From: CAYOSF01 sp964406605
GTDB lineage: Bacteria; Chloroflexota; Dehalococcoidia; DSTF01; RBG-16-68-14
Reading direction: 5' to 3'
Length of the DNA: 64,000 bases
Assembly (NCBI GenBank): GCA_964406605.1
Contig: CAYOSF010000011.1
Coordinates: 1-64,000 of the forward strand
Below, in pieces: positions 42,120-51,015 of the stretch. Made by a program: the position numbers and the translations under genes. How positions within the stretch are numbered: position 1 is the first letter of the stretch; each line of letters starts with the position of its first letter. A model generated the notes under the pieces. It was not told the origin of the DNA. It ran no database searches and saw nothing but the letters and a program-made list of their open reading frames with translations.

Positions 42120-44906
42120 ATGGCCTCCTGGATCGCGGCAGGCACGCCTCGATCAGTGAGGCAGAGCAGCGCCATTCGCCGCGCCCGCTTCCGGCTAGGG
42201 CTCCGAGACGGCCGCGGGGATAGGCCGGATAGAGCCGAAGCTCCAGCCATACGAGGTCCCCTGAAACCCCAAGGTAGACGGGCGTCCTGGGTGGTTGCCA
42301 AGCGGGGCGAAGACGCGGCAGAGAGCGGGCAGCGGCCTCCCAACGCACTTCATCTCACCTCTCGCGGTGGGATCGCGGGACGCGCACGGTCTCTGGGGGG
42401 CCTCGTCAGGACGGCGCTGTCAGGCAAGCCTCCGGCCCTCTGGATCGCCCTCGCCGTCAACGTGCTGTTGGCCATTCTCTATCTCTGGAGCAGGGGCGGG
42501 AGCACAACGGAAGTGCGGATTGAGACGGCCGGCTCGGCGTACCGGGCGTACGTCGATGGAAAGCTGATCGCGTCCTCCCGGTTCGAAGGAACCGGCGAAG
42601 GCGGCATAGCTCTGGGCCTCTCCGGACAGGGCGCAGTCCCGTCCCTGCCGAAGCCCTCGGGCGTCGACTCGGTTCGGGTGACGGACCCCGCCACCGGGGA
42701 GGTGATCTTCGAAGACGGCTTCGGCGGGCCGCTTGAGGAAGGTTGGAGGGTCCAGGCCGGTGAACCGGACGTCGGGGACGGCGTCCTTCCGCCGGGGCCG
42801 AGCTACACATCGCTGGCCGCAGACTTCGCCGAGTGGGGCGACTATGTCCTGGAGGTAAAGCTCCGGAACCTGACCCAGGCCTCCATCCGCGTGCGGAGAG
42901 GAGCGACGGCGCTGGATCTGAAGCTGTGGCCGTACCAGAGGTACGACAGCAGATTGGACCGGATCGAGGGTGGAGAGGTAGTCGAGAGGACGGCCGGAGC
43001 GCCGTTGGAGCTGAACCGAGGACAGACCCTGCGGTCGATCGCGGCGATGCTACTGCGGCCATATCCCCTCGCGCTGGCCATCGTTGCGACCATCATCGTC
43101 GTGGCGGCAGGACCACGGCTGGGGCGACCATGGCGGGGGCTGTTGCTGGTCGCGCCTGCGCTCGCCCTCGGCCTCTGGTACCGAGAGGGCGTCCACGCGT
43201 TCGCGCTGGGCCGGACGTGGGAGGAATGGCCGTTCCTGGCGCCGGCGCTCCTGGCAGGTGCGGCGATCATCTTCGCGTACGTGGCGCGGCCGGCACTGCT
43301 CGAACGGCGCCTGCAGACGCTGGGGCGAGCCATCCCGCAGGTCGCCACACCGCTCGTTGTCGTTTTGGCTGCCGGAGCCTTCGTCCTGCTCTGGTATCTC
43401 ATCTACATCGTGGGGGAGGCGATGCCCCACGTCCCCGACTCTGTCGCGTACATCTTCCAGGCCAAGATCTTCGCCTCCTTCCGTCTCACCGCCGACCCAC
43501 CGCCCGTGCAGGAGAGCTTCTCCATCTTCCAACCGCACTTCCTCCACGTCGTGGACGGCCGCTGGTTCAGCCAGTACTCATTCGGGCACCCCCTGTTCCT
43601 TGCGATCGGTCAGCTCTTCCACGCCGTCTGGCTTGTCCCGCCTATCCTGGGAGCCGCCTCAGTGTTCCTCATCTACAGGACGGGCAGCCACCTGTACGGA
43701 GCCACCGTCGGCATCCTGGCAGCGGTGTTACTCCTCTTCTCCCCCTTCTTCCAGATGACCGCCAGCAACTTCATGTCCCACAACACCGCCGCCTTCACGA
43801 TCCTGGCCTGCCTCTTCCTCCTGGTCCGTCCCACCAAACGCCGGATGCTCTCCATGTTTGTCAGCGGCGTATTCCTCGGCCTGCTGTTCAATATCCGACC
43901 GCTGACCGCGGTGGCGTTCATCCCCGCGCTGGGGTCCCTGCTGGGGTACGAGCTCCTTCGCGCCGGTGCCGATCGCACGAGGATCCTCCGCGAGGACCTC
44001 GCCTTCGCCGCAGGAGCCCTCCTTCTCTTGCTGGCCTACTTCGGCTACAACCATGCGACCACCGGCGCGTTCGACAAGTCCCCGCAGGTGCTCACCTTCG
44101 GCGATACCTCAGACTGGCTCGGATTCGGGGGCAGACACTCGGTGGCCTTCGGACTCCAGAACGAGCAGGTCCTGCTCTCCCTCCTGGTCTTGGTGGCGAA
44201 CGGCTGGCCCATCGCGATCGGGCTCTTCCTGGCAGCCTTCCCCTTCGTCCTCGGCACCAGGAATCGATGGGACTACTTCTTCGCCGCCTCCGCGCTCGCC
44301 ATCGCGGCCGCAACCGTCTTCTACAAGGGCGCAGGCGTCATGCACGGCCCCCGCTATCTCTACGAGATGATGCCCTTCCTCATGCTTCTCAGCGCCAGGG
44401 GCGTCCAGCGTCTCACGAGCGCCGCGTCTGACACGGGCGATTGGCTCGCCCGCCGCGTCCTCCAACAACCGCAGGCGGCCGCGCCGGGGCTGACCCACGT
44501 CGCGACGTTCATCCTCGTCGCCGGCCTGATCGCGTTCAGCGCCTACGGCTGGATGCTGGGCAGGCACGACGCGTGGTCCGGGATCGATTTCGTCCCCCAG
44601 GAGATGTCGATGCTCGAAGGCTTCAACTCCACGGACGGCCGGCTGCTGGACAGGGCGGCCGAGATGAACATCGAGAACGCTCTCATATTGGTTGAAGACT
44701 GCGTGCCGTGGTGGTGCTACGGGAGCGTCTTCTGGACGAACTCACCGGACCTGGACAACGATGTCGTCTGGGCAAGACGGCTGGGGACGCCGGACGACCT
44801 GATCTTGGTCGACCGGTTCGAGGGCAGGAATCTCTACCTTGCGGACTACGAGGCCGGCACCATCACCGCGGTGACCAGAGACCAGATCGCGGAGGCCGGC
44901 GAGTGA
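42120..44906 (+). CDS. Large GT-C-type membrane protein with N-terminal lectin-like domain
   Basis: Up to 928 residues; the first ~60 are Arg-rich and may be untranslated, so the start is uncertain. One membrane helix (IALAVNVLLAILYLWSR) leads to an extracytoplasmic beta-rich domain of about 180 residues (VRIETAGSAYRAYVDGKLIA, GVDSVRVTDPATGEVIFEDG). About a dozen membrane helices follow. The first loop has MPHVPDSVAYIFQAKIFASF with the acidic residue expected of GT-C glycosyltransferases, and HFLHVVDGRWFSQYSFGHPL is like the ArnT/PMT family. It likely transfers a sugar from a lipid carrier outside the membrane. No stop-start overlap with the oxidoreductase, which ends 1 nt earlier. Confidence 0.7.
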   Translation: MASWIAAGTPRSVRQSSAIRRARFRLGLRDGRGDRPDRAEAPAIRGPLKPQGRRASWVVAKRGEDAAESGQRPPNALHLTSRGGIAGRARSLGGLVRTALSGKPPALWIALAVNVLLAILYLWSRGGSTTEVRIETAGSAYRAYVDGKLIASSRFEGTGEGGIALGLSGQGAVPSLPKPSGVDSVRVTDPATGEVIFEDGFGGPLEEGWRVQAGEPDVGDGVLPPGPSYTSLAADFAEWGDYVLEVKLRNLTQASIRVRRGATALDLKLWPYQRYDSRLDRIEGGEVVERTAGAPLELNRGQTLRSIAAMLLRPYPLALAIVATIIVVAAGPRLGRPWRGLLLVAPALALGLWYREGVHAFALGRTWEEWPFLAPALLAGAAIIFAYVARPALLERRLQTLGRAIPQVATPLVVVLAAGAFVLLWYLIYIVGEAMPHVPDSVAYIFQAKIFASFRLTADPPPVQESFSIFQPHFLHVVDGRWFSQYSFGHPLFLAIGQLFHAVWLVPPILGAASVFLIYRTGSHLYGATVGILAAVLLLFSPFFQMTASNFMSHNTAAFTILACLFLLVRPTKRRMLSMFVSGVFLGLLFNIRPLTAVAFIPALGSLLGYELLRAGADRTRILREDLAFAAGALLLLLAYFGYNHATTGAFDKSPQVLTFGDTSDWLGFGGRHSVAFGLQNEQVLLSLLVLVANGWPIAIGLFLAAFPFVLGTRNRWDYFFAASALAIAAATVFYKGAGVMHGPRYLYEMMPFLMLLSARGVQRLTSAASDTGDWLARRVLQQPQAAAPGLTHVATFILVAGLIAFSAYGWMLGRHDAWSGIDFVPQEMSMLEGFNSTDGRLLDRAAEMNIENALILVEDCVPWWCYGSVFWTNSPDLDNDVVWARRLGTPDDLILVDRFEGRNLYLADYEAGTITAVTRDQIAEAGE

Positions 44907-44989
44907 CCCGCGGTCAGAAGGGAAGGCCGCGTACCGAACGCAGGAAGGGCGGCGCCGGGCCGGCCGGCAGAGCGCCTCCGTTCCACCAC

Positions 44990-45020
44990 TTGCGCAGGAC
45001 TTGGGGCCCACGAATATAAT
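44990..45020 (+). promoter_or_regulatory. Candidate promoter of the second GT-C gene
   Basis: A perfect TATAAT at 45015-45020 lies 19 nt after TTGCGC (44990-44995), in the 204-bp gap between the two large membrane-protein genes. Leader would be about 85 nt to the GTG at 45111. Confidence 0.4.
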
Positions 45021-45110
45021 TGACGCATGCACACGGCCGGGGAGTATCGTTGAAGGAGCGGAGGGCGCCCCGCAGCAGCAGCGGCCGCTGCGTGCTCGTT
45101 CGGATCCACG

Positions 45111-47912
45111 GTGGCTGATCGTCGCATCCGAGGCCCCCGCGGCATCCTCCAGCAAGCCATAGCGTCAACGGCACGTTTGCAGAGCTGGTCAGCCGTCCAG
45201 GCGCTCGCATTGCTCGCGGCGGCCGCTTTTGCCTACAACGGCGCTCGCATCCTGAACGACAGCCCGCGCAGGGCGCAGGCCATCCTGGACAACTTCGATC
45301 AAGCCGCGCCATGGCTGGGGTTGGCCCTGCTCGCTACCTTCGTGGCGGCCTGGCAGAAGCCTCGATTGCCGCACATCTCCCCACGGTCCTGCGGGGCTGC
45401 CCTCCTGAGCTTCTGGCGCGCGCACCGGGTGGAGGCAGTTCTCTTCGCTGCCATTCTGGCGTTCGGCATCTTCATGAGGGTGTATCGCTTCGGCGACACT
45501 CTCCCGCCGGCAGATGGGCTCTGTTGCGAGGAGCACATCAACGGCAGTGTCGCCTACAGCGCGTTGGAGGGAGACCGGCCGCTCCTGTTTCCGCTGGTGC
45601 GCTGGGGCTCGGCAGCCGGCTTCCTGCTCTTCGGCGAGAACACCCTGGGACTGCGTTTCTTCTTCCCCGTCATGAGCATCGCGACGCTGATCGCGTTCTA
45701 CTTCTTGCTTCGGCAGCTTGTGAGCGCACCCGCCGCGCTCTTCGGGCTGGCGCTCTATGCCGCGGCCTGGTGGCCTTCGTTGCGGAGCAGTCTGCCGGCG
45801 GAGGGCACGATCTACAGCATGACCTTTGCCTTCTTCCTGGTACGAGGTCTCAAGAAGAGGAGCCCGCTCATGTTCCTGGGCGCCGGCGTCATCGCCGGGC
45901 TGATGTCGTACGAGTACGAGCCGTTTCGTGTCGTGCCCATGATCGCCGCCGGCTTTGTGGGCGCGGCGGCGGCGCGCGAGGTGCTGCTCCGCCGCCCCTT
46001 CCGGCTCTCCGCCGCGAAGGCCCGCGCGGTAGTGCTCCTGAGAGCAGCCTGGCGACCCGCTTTGATCTTTCTCATGGCGGCCGGCATTGTCCTCGTGCCC
46101 ATGATCATCGGCACCCACCGCGGACAAGACCTCTACCTCACCTCCGTACACCGAGGCGAGCAGACCCGCGGTGGTGAACTCCTGGCAGAAGATTGGCGGG
46201 ACCAGGTGAAATGGACAGCGGAGATCTTCCTGCCGGTTGGGCCGCAGGAATACCCGACCTCCCCGCCGCGCGACGCGGCCGGGACCCGGTTCTTCGACCC
46301 TGTGGCAGGCTGGCTCGTGCTGGCCGGACTGCTGGCCGGGGTGGCGTCCCTCTTTCGAGGCTTTCGGCTCCTGTTCGTCTCTTGGATGGCGGTGAGCTTG
46401 TCGGCCGGAGCACTGCAGCTGCAGGATTTCGCGGCGTGGAAGTTCTTCGGCTTGGTGCCGGTCGCGCTCGTGCTGGCGGCGCTTCTCGTCGACGACGTCC
46501 GCACTCGCGTCGTGGCCGGGTTCGGCCGCCCGGGCGCACTCGCCCTCGGTGGCATCCTGGTGATCGGCTCCGCCTTCAGCTTCTGGTGGAACGCGGACAC
46601 GCTGTTCAACGAGGTGGACGCAAAGGTCCAACAGAGCTACGGCGGAGACCCGAGCCTGCTCTACAACTTCTGCGACTCGTTACGCGAAAGAGGCGAGGGC
46701 AACTACACCTATGCATTCAGCAGCGTCGAATCTATCGCCGGGTTCGCGGGTTCCCGTGACACCACCCAGCAGGAGAAATGGGCATGGGGCGACCTCATCT
46801 GGGTCTGCCACGACCTGCAAGGCACGGCTCTTCCCGCCCCCGAAGAGGCGTGGCCGCTGCGAGGCATACCGGCCGGCCCGGTCACGCTGGCCTTCGCGGA
46901 TCCTCTCGGCACGACCGAAGAGCTGATTGAAGAACTCAACCGAGCCTACCCTGGTCTGGGCCGGCCCGACCGAGTGGAGCACGGGCCGGCTGATTCTTTC
47001 ACGCTCGTCAATTACGAGTTCGCAAGCGCCGAGGAGCTTGCGCGATACGGTCTGTGGGCGGACTACTTCCAGGCAGGGGACGATAGCCCCACGGTCTCTC
47101 GCATCGATCCCGTCCAGGATCTGAGCTGGGACGAAGACGAGGCGCCGCTGGCGCCGCCTTTCTCAGTCCGCTGGCGAGGCGTCGTGTACGTTGCGGAAGC
47201 CGACACGTCGGGGCTCCAAGCGGTGACCGACGAGCCCGTGGAAGTGCGCTTGGACGGCCAGGTCGTCTACAGCACACGCGGAGGAGAGACGGAAGAGACG
47301 TTCGTCGAGCTCGTCCCTGGCTGGCACCCAGTCGAGATCACGCTCGAGAAGCAGCACGACGGGGGAACGTTTGCGCTGGTCTGGAAGGCGGCGGCGAGTG
47401 GGGTGCGGCGTGTCGTGGAGCCGGACGACCTGTTCCCCCTTGCCGAGCTTGACGGCTGGCTTCATCAGCGGTCGCTGGGGTACGCGGGCGACCGACACCG
47501 GATCGTCACGCAACGGCTAGACTTCGCGCCGCACTATGCATCGGCGGATGTCCTTAGACTCCAGGTGCAGAATGGCGCATCCGGGCCGTTCCTGACCGAG
47601 GAGCGCTGGAGCGGCGTATGGCAGGTGGACGAGCCCGGTGACTACACCCTAACGGCGGACGGGGCTGGCACGCTGACGTTGCTGGTCGACGGCGTGCCGG
47701 TGGCAATGGACGATACGTCCTTGCAGCTACGACGCACGCTCCGAGCGAGCGTAACATTGGATGAGGGCCGCCACACCCTGGAGATTGTGCAGCAGTTCGA
47801 GAGGGAATCGCCGCGGTGCGGGACGATCCTCTCGGTACAGCGTCGCTCGGGGCCGGTCGCAGGCGGCGAGCCGAAGCTTGAGAACGTGGCGATCCGGGTC
47901 ACGCCGTACTAG
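45111..47912 (+). CDS. Large GT-C-type membrane protein with C-terminal PA14-like domains
   Basis: 933 residues from a GTG. About a dozen membrane helices in the first 500 residues. The first external loop reads FGDTLPPADGLCCEEHINGS, with Asp and Glu where PMT/ArnT-like GT-C enzymes hold their catalytic acid. FGENTLGLRFFFPVMSIATL follows, then a soluble part with a conserved NFCDSLRERG region. The last 250 residues form two beta-sandwich segments that read like PA14 domains (VVYVAEADTSGLQAVTDEPV, VDEPGDYTLTADGAGTLTLL, GWHPVEITLEK). Presumably a lipid-sugar-dependent glycosyltransferase with carbohydrate-binding tails outside the cell. Donor and acceptor unknown. Confidence 0.72.
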   Translation: MADRRIRGPRGILQQAIASTARLQSWSAVQALALLAAAAFAYNGARILNDSPRRAQAILDNFDQAAPWLGLALLATFVAAWQKPRLPHISPRSCGAALLSFWRAHRVEAVLFAAILAFGIFMRVYRFGDTLPPADGLCCEEHINGSVAYSALEGDRPLLFPLVRWGSAAGFLLFGENTLGLRFFFPVMSIATLIAFYFLLRQLVSAPAALFGLALYAAAWWPSLRSSLPAEGTIYSMTFAFFLVRGLKKRSPLMFLGAGVIAGLMSYEYEPFRVVPMIAAGFVGAAAAREVLLRRPFRLSAAKARAVVLLRAAWRPALIFLMAAGIVLVPMIIGTHRGQDLYLTSVHRGEQTRGGELLAEDWRDQVKWTAEIFLPVGPQEYPTSPPRDAAGTRFFDPVAGWLVLAGLLAGVASLFRGFRLLFVSWMAVSLSAGALQLQDFAAWKFFGLVPVALVLAALLVDDVRTRVVAGFGRPGALALGGILVIGSAFSFWWNADTLFNEVDAKVQQSYGGDPSLLYNFCDSLRERGEGNYTYAFSSVESIAGFAGSRDTTQQEKWAWGDLIWVCHDLQGTALPAPEEAWPLRGIPAGPVTLAFADPLGTTEELIEELNRAYPGLGRPDRVEHGPADSFTLVNYEFASAEELARYGLWADYFQAGDDSPTVSRIDPVQDLSWDEDEAPLAPPFSVRWRGVVYVAEADTSGLQAVTDEPVEVRLDGQVVYSTRGGETEETFVELVPGWHPVEITLEKQHDGGTFALVWKAAASGVRRVVEPDDLFPLAELDGWLHQRSLGYAGDRHRIVTQRLDFAPHYASADVLRLQVQNGASGPFLTEERWSGVWQVDEPGDYTLTADGAGTLTLLVDGVPVAMDDTSLQLRRTLRASVTLDEGRHTLEIVQQFERESPRCGTILSVQRRSGPVAGGEPKLENVAIRVTPY

Positions 47913-47950
47913 ACGGCTCAGGTTGACACGGATCGAGACCGAGGAGTAGG

Positions 47951-48436
47951 GTGAAGCCCATCGTGAAGTCAGGCCGGGATCGCGTGGCATCCCAGCGAGC
48001 GCGGACCAAATGGGGGACGGCCATGCTGTGCTGGTTGCTGCTCATGGCCGCTCTCTCAGCGGCGCTGCTCGCCGCCTGCGACGGCAGCGGCAAGCAGGAT
48101 GTCCGAAACGCCGTTGCGGCCATTGGAGCGGCCATGAACGGGGGTGATTATGGGAGGCTGTTCGACGACTTCTCGGCCGCCCGCTGCAGGCAGCCCAACA
48201 AGCGCGATGCGTTCATCGCCAGCTTCGAACAGCAGCCGTTCAAGCTAGCCGACGTTGACTTGCTCGACCAAAACATCGTCATCGACAGTGGCGCCGCCTA
48301 CATCATCCTGACCGCGACATTCGAGTTCGCTGACGGGCGAACACAAACACAGACCTTCCAAGAAGCCCTCGTCGACGAGGACGGCGGGTGGCGTGACCTC
48401 GACTGCTTTGAAGGTCCGCTAGGAGGGCCCGGCTGA
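47951..48436 (+). CDS. Small lipoprotein with NTF2-like fold
   Basis: 161 residues from GTG 47951 with GGAG upstream. A positively charged head and hydrophobic stretch (AMLCWLLLMAALSAALLAAC) end in a LAAC lipobox, so it is membrane-anchored outside. The rest (VRNAVAAIGAAMNGGDYGRL, IILTATFEFADGRTQ, DLDC) resembles DUF4878-like NTF2 domains. Its 3' end overlaps the convergent GT2 gene by 18 bp. Role unknown. Confidence 0.65.
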   Translation: MKPIVKSGRDRVASQRARTKWGTAMLCWLLLMAALSAALLAACDGSGKQDVRNAVAAIGAAMNGGDYGRLFDDFSAARCRQPNKRDAFIASFEQQPFKLADVDLLDQNIVIDSGAAYIILTATFEFADGRTQTQTFQEALVDEDGGWRDLDCFEGPLGGPG

Positions 48437-49504
48437 CCGGGTCCGGTACTTGGACACGTTGCCGCTCCAGAGAGCGCGGAGACACCAACCGCCCTTCCTC
48501 GCGGCGCTACGTCGTACCTGACGCCGCTTCGGGACGTATCGAGGTAGCTGGTAGAGCGCGGCTCCCAGGGCGGCCGCCGTCGCGGGCACCAGCGCCAGGC
48601 CGTAGAGCGCCGTGCGGACGCGATCCAGCCCAAACTCGGCGGCGTTGAACGGCGCCCCGACGGTCATCAGCGGCACCATAAGGGCGAACTCCCAGTTCGA
48701 CATCACCTTGAAGAAGGCCAAGTACCGGTTGCGAATGATGCGCACCGTCTTCACCATCGTGCCCCAGCCCAGCTCGGTCTGGAGCGTGTGCTTATGGTAG
48801 ACCACCGCCTTGGGCACTGCCACCGACCGATAGCCCAGCGCTCTCACGCGCAGCCCGAGGTCCAGGTCCTCGGCGTAGGCGAAGAAGTCGGGATCGAAGA
48901 CGTAGCCGAGCTGCTCAGCCACACTCCGACGAATGATGATGCAGACGCCGTGGAGGAACAAGGTGTCCGCGGGTTGCTCCATCGATGGCAGCCGCCCGTA
49001 CCGGACGTATCCGGTGCGGCTCACCTCGGACGTGTACGCGGCTCCCGCATCGGCACGCGTTGCGAGACCGGCAAACTCCGGATACCAGGGCTGGATGACG
49101 TTACCGTGCCCGGCGGCGATGTCGGGCGAAGAAGCGACGGCTCCGAGCAGTTCACGGAGCCAGCAACGGTGCACCACCGTATCCTGGTTGAGAAAGACGA
49201 CGAAATCGCCTCGGGTCTCCCCGAACCCGATGTTGTTGCCCTCCGCGTAGCCGTGGTTGCGATCGAGCGCCAGGACGCGGGCCTGCGGGAAGCGCTCCGA
49301 CACAAGAGCCGCCGATCCATCGCGTGAGGCGTTGTCCACGTACAGCACCTCGTATCGATCGAGCGGCAGGTCCTGGTCCAGCACGGATGACAGGCAGCCT
49401 TCCAGATAGTCCCGACCGTTGTAGCCCAGGACGACCACGCTGGCCACCGGGCGATCGCCGTTGCCAGCCGAAGGCGCGCCGTCCCGTTCGTTCCCTTGGG
49501 TCAT
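48419..49504 (-). CDS. Glycosyltransferase family 2 (rhamnosyltransferase-like)
   Basis: 361 residues from ATG 49504; upstream frame to 49678 lacks protein character. VASVVVLGYNGRDYLEGCLS starts the GT-A fold, VLYVDNASRDGSA holds the nucleotide-binding Asp, DFVVFLNQDTVVHRCWL carries the DxD-like metal motif (NQD), and DPDFFAYAEDLDLGLRVRAL the catalytic ED motif of the WbbL/RfbF-like subgroup. Two hydrophobic segments near the C-terminus suggest membrane attachment. It would add a sugar to a lipid- or protein-linked glycan on the cytosolic face. Confidence 0.88.
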   Translation of the reverse strand: MTQGNERDGAPSAGNGDRPVASVVVLGYNGRDYLEGCLSSVLDQDLPLDRYEVLYVDNASRDGSAALVSERFPQARVLALDRNHGYAEGNNIGFGETRGDFVVFLNQDTVVHRCWLRELLGAVASSPDIAAGHGNVIQPWYPEFAGLATRADAGAAYTSEVSRTGYVRYGRLPSMEQPADTLFLHGVCIIIRRSVAEQLGYVFDPDFFAYAEDLDLGLRVRALGYRSVAVPKAVVYHKHTLQTELGWGTMVKTVRIIRNRYLAFFKVMSNWEFALMVPLMTVGAPFNAAEFGLDRVRTALYGLALVPATAAALGAALYQLPRYVPKRRQVRRSAARKGGWCLRALWSGNVSKYRTRSAGPS

Positions 49505-49551
49505 ACCACGACTTGTAGCGTACCCGGCCGGTGCTGCGAAAGCTGGAGCGG

Positions 49552-50655
49552 CTACTCGATGTCCATGAGCGCCATCAAGAACCCGCCCAGGGCCACGTTG
49601 GCACCCACGATGACGCTCGTCTGAGCGAGAGCCGCCAACCCTTCCGTGGAGACGGCCAGATCGTTGCCGCTCAGCCACTCATAGAAGATGACGGCATCCA
49701 GCGCCACACCGATCGCGAACAGCGCCGCTCCCAGTCCCAGCACCCTCTCCAGCGTGACGTGCTCGCGGAAGAAGTCGGTGAGCCGATCTTCGGGGATGAT
49801 GCCTCGAGCGGCGGCGTACACGTGCGTGGAGATCCCGATCATCACGGCGTTGGTGCCGACGATGAGCAGGATGCCGCCTGCGAAGACAGGTTGCCAGGTC
49901 AATGTGCCTACCGTGACACCGCTGCTTGCGCTCAGCGTGATCGCCAGAGCGAGCAGGCCGAGCACCATGAGAAAAATGCCGGGGATGAGGAAGAGATAGA
50001 GCGGCGTGTGCAGCAGAAGAAAACGAAGATGTCGCCAGCCGTCCCGGAACGTGCTGAGCTTGCTCTCGCCTTTCCTAGCGGCATAGGGAATGGGCACCTC
50101 GGCAACCTTGAGGCCGCGCCGGAACGCCTTCAGGATCATCTCGGAGGCCAGCTCCATCCCCTGCGCCCGCAGCTCCATCTTCTCGTACGCCTCTCGGGTG
50201 AAGGCGCGCAGTCCGCACTGGCTGTCGCCCACGCGCGAGCCCGCGAACAGACTCAGCAGGAAGGTGATGGCCGGCGTGCCGATCGCCCGGTGGCTCCACG
50301 TCATGGCGCCGGGCTCCATGTCCTGCATGCGGTTGCCGACCGTCATGTCGGCGCCGTTGCGCAGCGGCTCGATCAAGGGATCGAGATGGAGGAGGTCGTA
50401 GGTGTCGTCGGCGTCGGCCATCACGATGATCGCGCCGCGCGCCTCGGCGAAGCCACGGAGATGCGCCGCGCCGTAGCCGCGCTGCGATTCCGCGACAACG
50501 CGGGCCCCTACCCGCAGCGCCTCCTCCTGCGACCCGTCCGTCGACCCGTTGTCGACAACGATCACCTCTCCGCGAACGCCGGCCTGCCGGAACCACGTCT
50601 GCGCCTTCTGGACGCATGACGCCACCGTCTCCACTTCGTTGAGGCACGGCAGCAC
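49552..50655 (-). CDS. Polyprenyl-phosphate glycosyltransferase (GT2, DPM1-like)
   Basis: 367 residues from the only standard start, GTG 50653-50655. VLPCLNEVETVASCVQKAQT, VIVVDNGSTDGSQ, IIVMADADDTYDLLHLDPLI (DxDD metal motif) and AFRRGLKVAEVPIPYAARKG are typical. Two membrane helices then follow (about 240-290). Such enzymes load a hexose on undecaprenyl phosphate, giving the donor used by GT-C proteins like those at 42120 and 45111. The in-frame codons upstream to a TGA at 50755-50757 spell a plausible acidic head (EAAEAAREEESPGRPPAEPA, then EIDVSV), so the real N-terminus may be longer and use an unusual start. Confidence 0.83.
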   Translation of the reverse strand: MLPCLNEVETVASCVQKAQTWFRQAGVRGEVIVVDNGSTDGSQEEALRVGARVVAESQRGYGAAHLRGFAEARGAIIVMADADDTYDLLHLDPLIEPLRNGADMTVGNRMQDMEPGAMTWSHRAIGTPAITFLLSLFAGSRVGDSQCGLRAFTREAYEKMELRAQGMELASEMILKAFRRGLKVAEVPIPYAARKGESKLSTFRDGWRHLRFLLLHTPLYLFLIPGIFLMVLGLLALAITLSASSGVTVGTLTWQPVFAGGILLIVGTNAVMIGISTHVYAAARGIIPEDRLTDFFREHVTLERVLGLGAALFAIGVALDAVIFYEWLSGNDLAVSTEGLAALAQTSVIVGANVALGGFLMALMDIE

Positions 50656-51015
50656 GACCGAGACGTCGATCTCGGCCGGCTCAGCCGGTGGGCGCCCCGG
50701 TGATTCCTCTTCCCGAGCCGCCTCGGCCGCTTCCGATGATTTCCCGACCGTTACTCAGCTCCCTCCCACAACTGGCCTTCTCGCACCGGACCAAACGGCT
50801 ACGCGCCTTTCCCCACGCGTAGCTGAGCCGGCGCGCCGGTAGGACCGTCCGAAGGCGACGAGCTACCGGCCATTATACAGAATCCGTCAAGTGGGGAGCC
50901 CCAAACGTGTTGGGCAACCCATCTCCTACACAGCAACCACCGCTGCCAATTGCGGCGGCGATCATTCATCTACAACGGCGGGAGCCGCCCACCCGTTTCA
51001 GACCTCGCCGGTGCG
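50656..51015. other. Upstream region of the GT2 gene with a -10 box
   Basis: 360 bp. A perfect TATAAT lies on the minus strand at 50872-50877, about 215 bp before the GTG of the GT2 gene, with no good -35. GGGAG at about 50760 on the minus strand precedes the in-frame TGA at 50755, which hints that the start of the GT2 gene is near there. No other gene seen. Confidence 0.4.
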
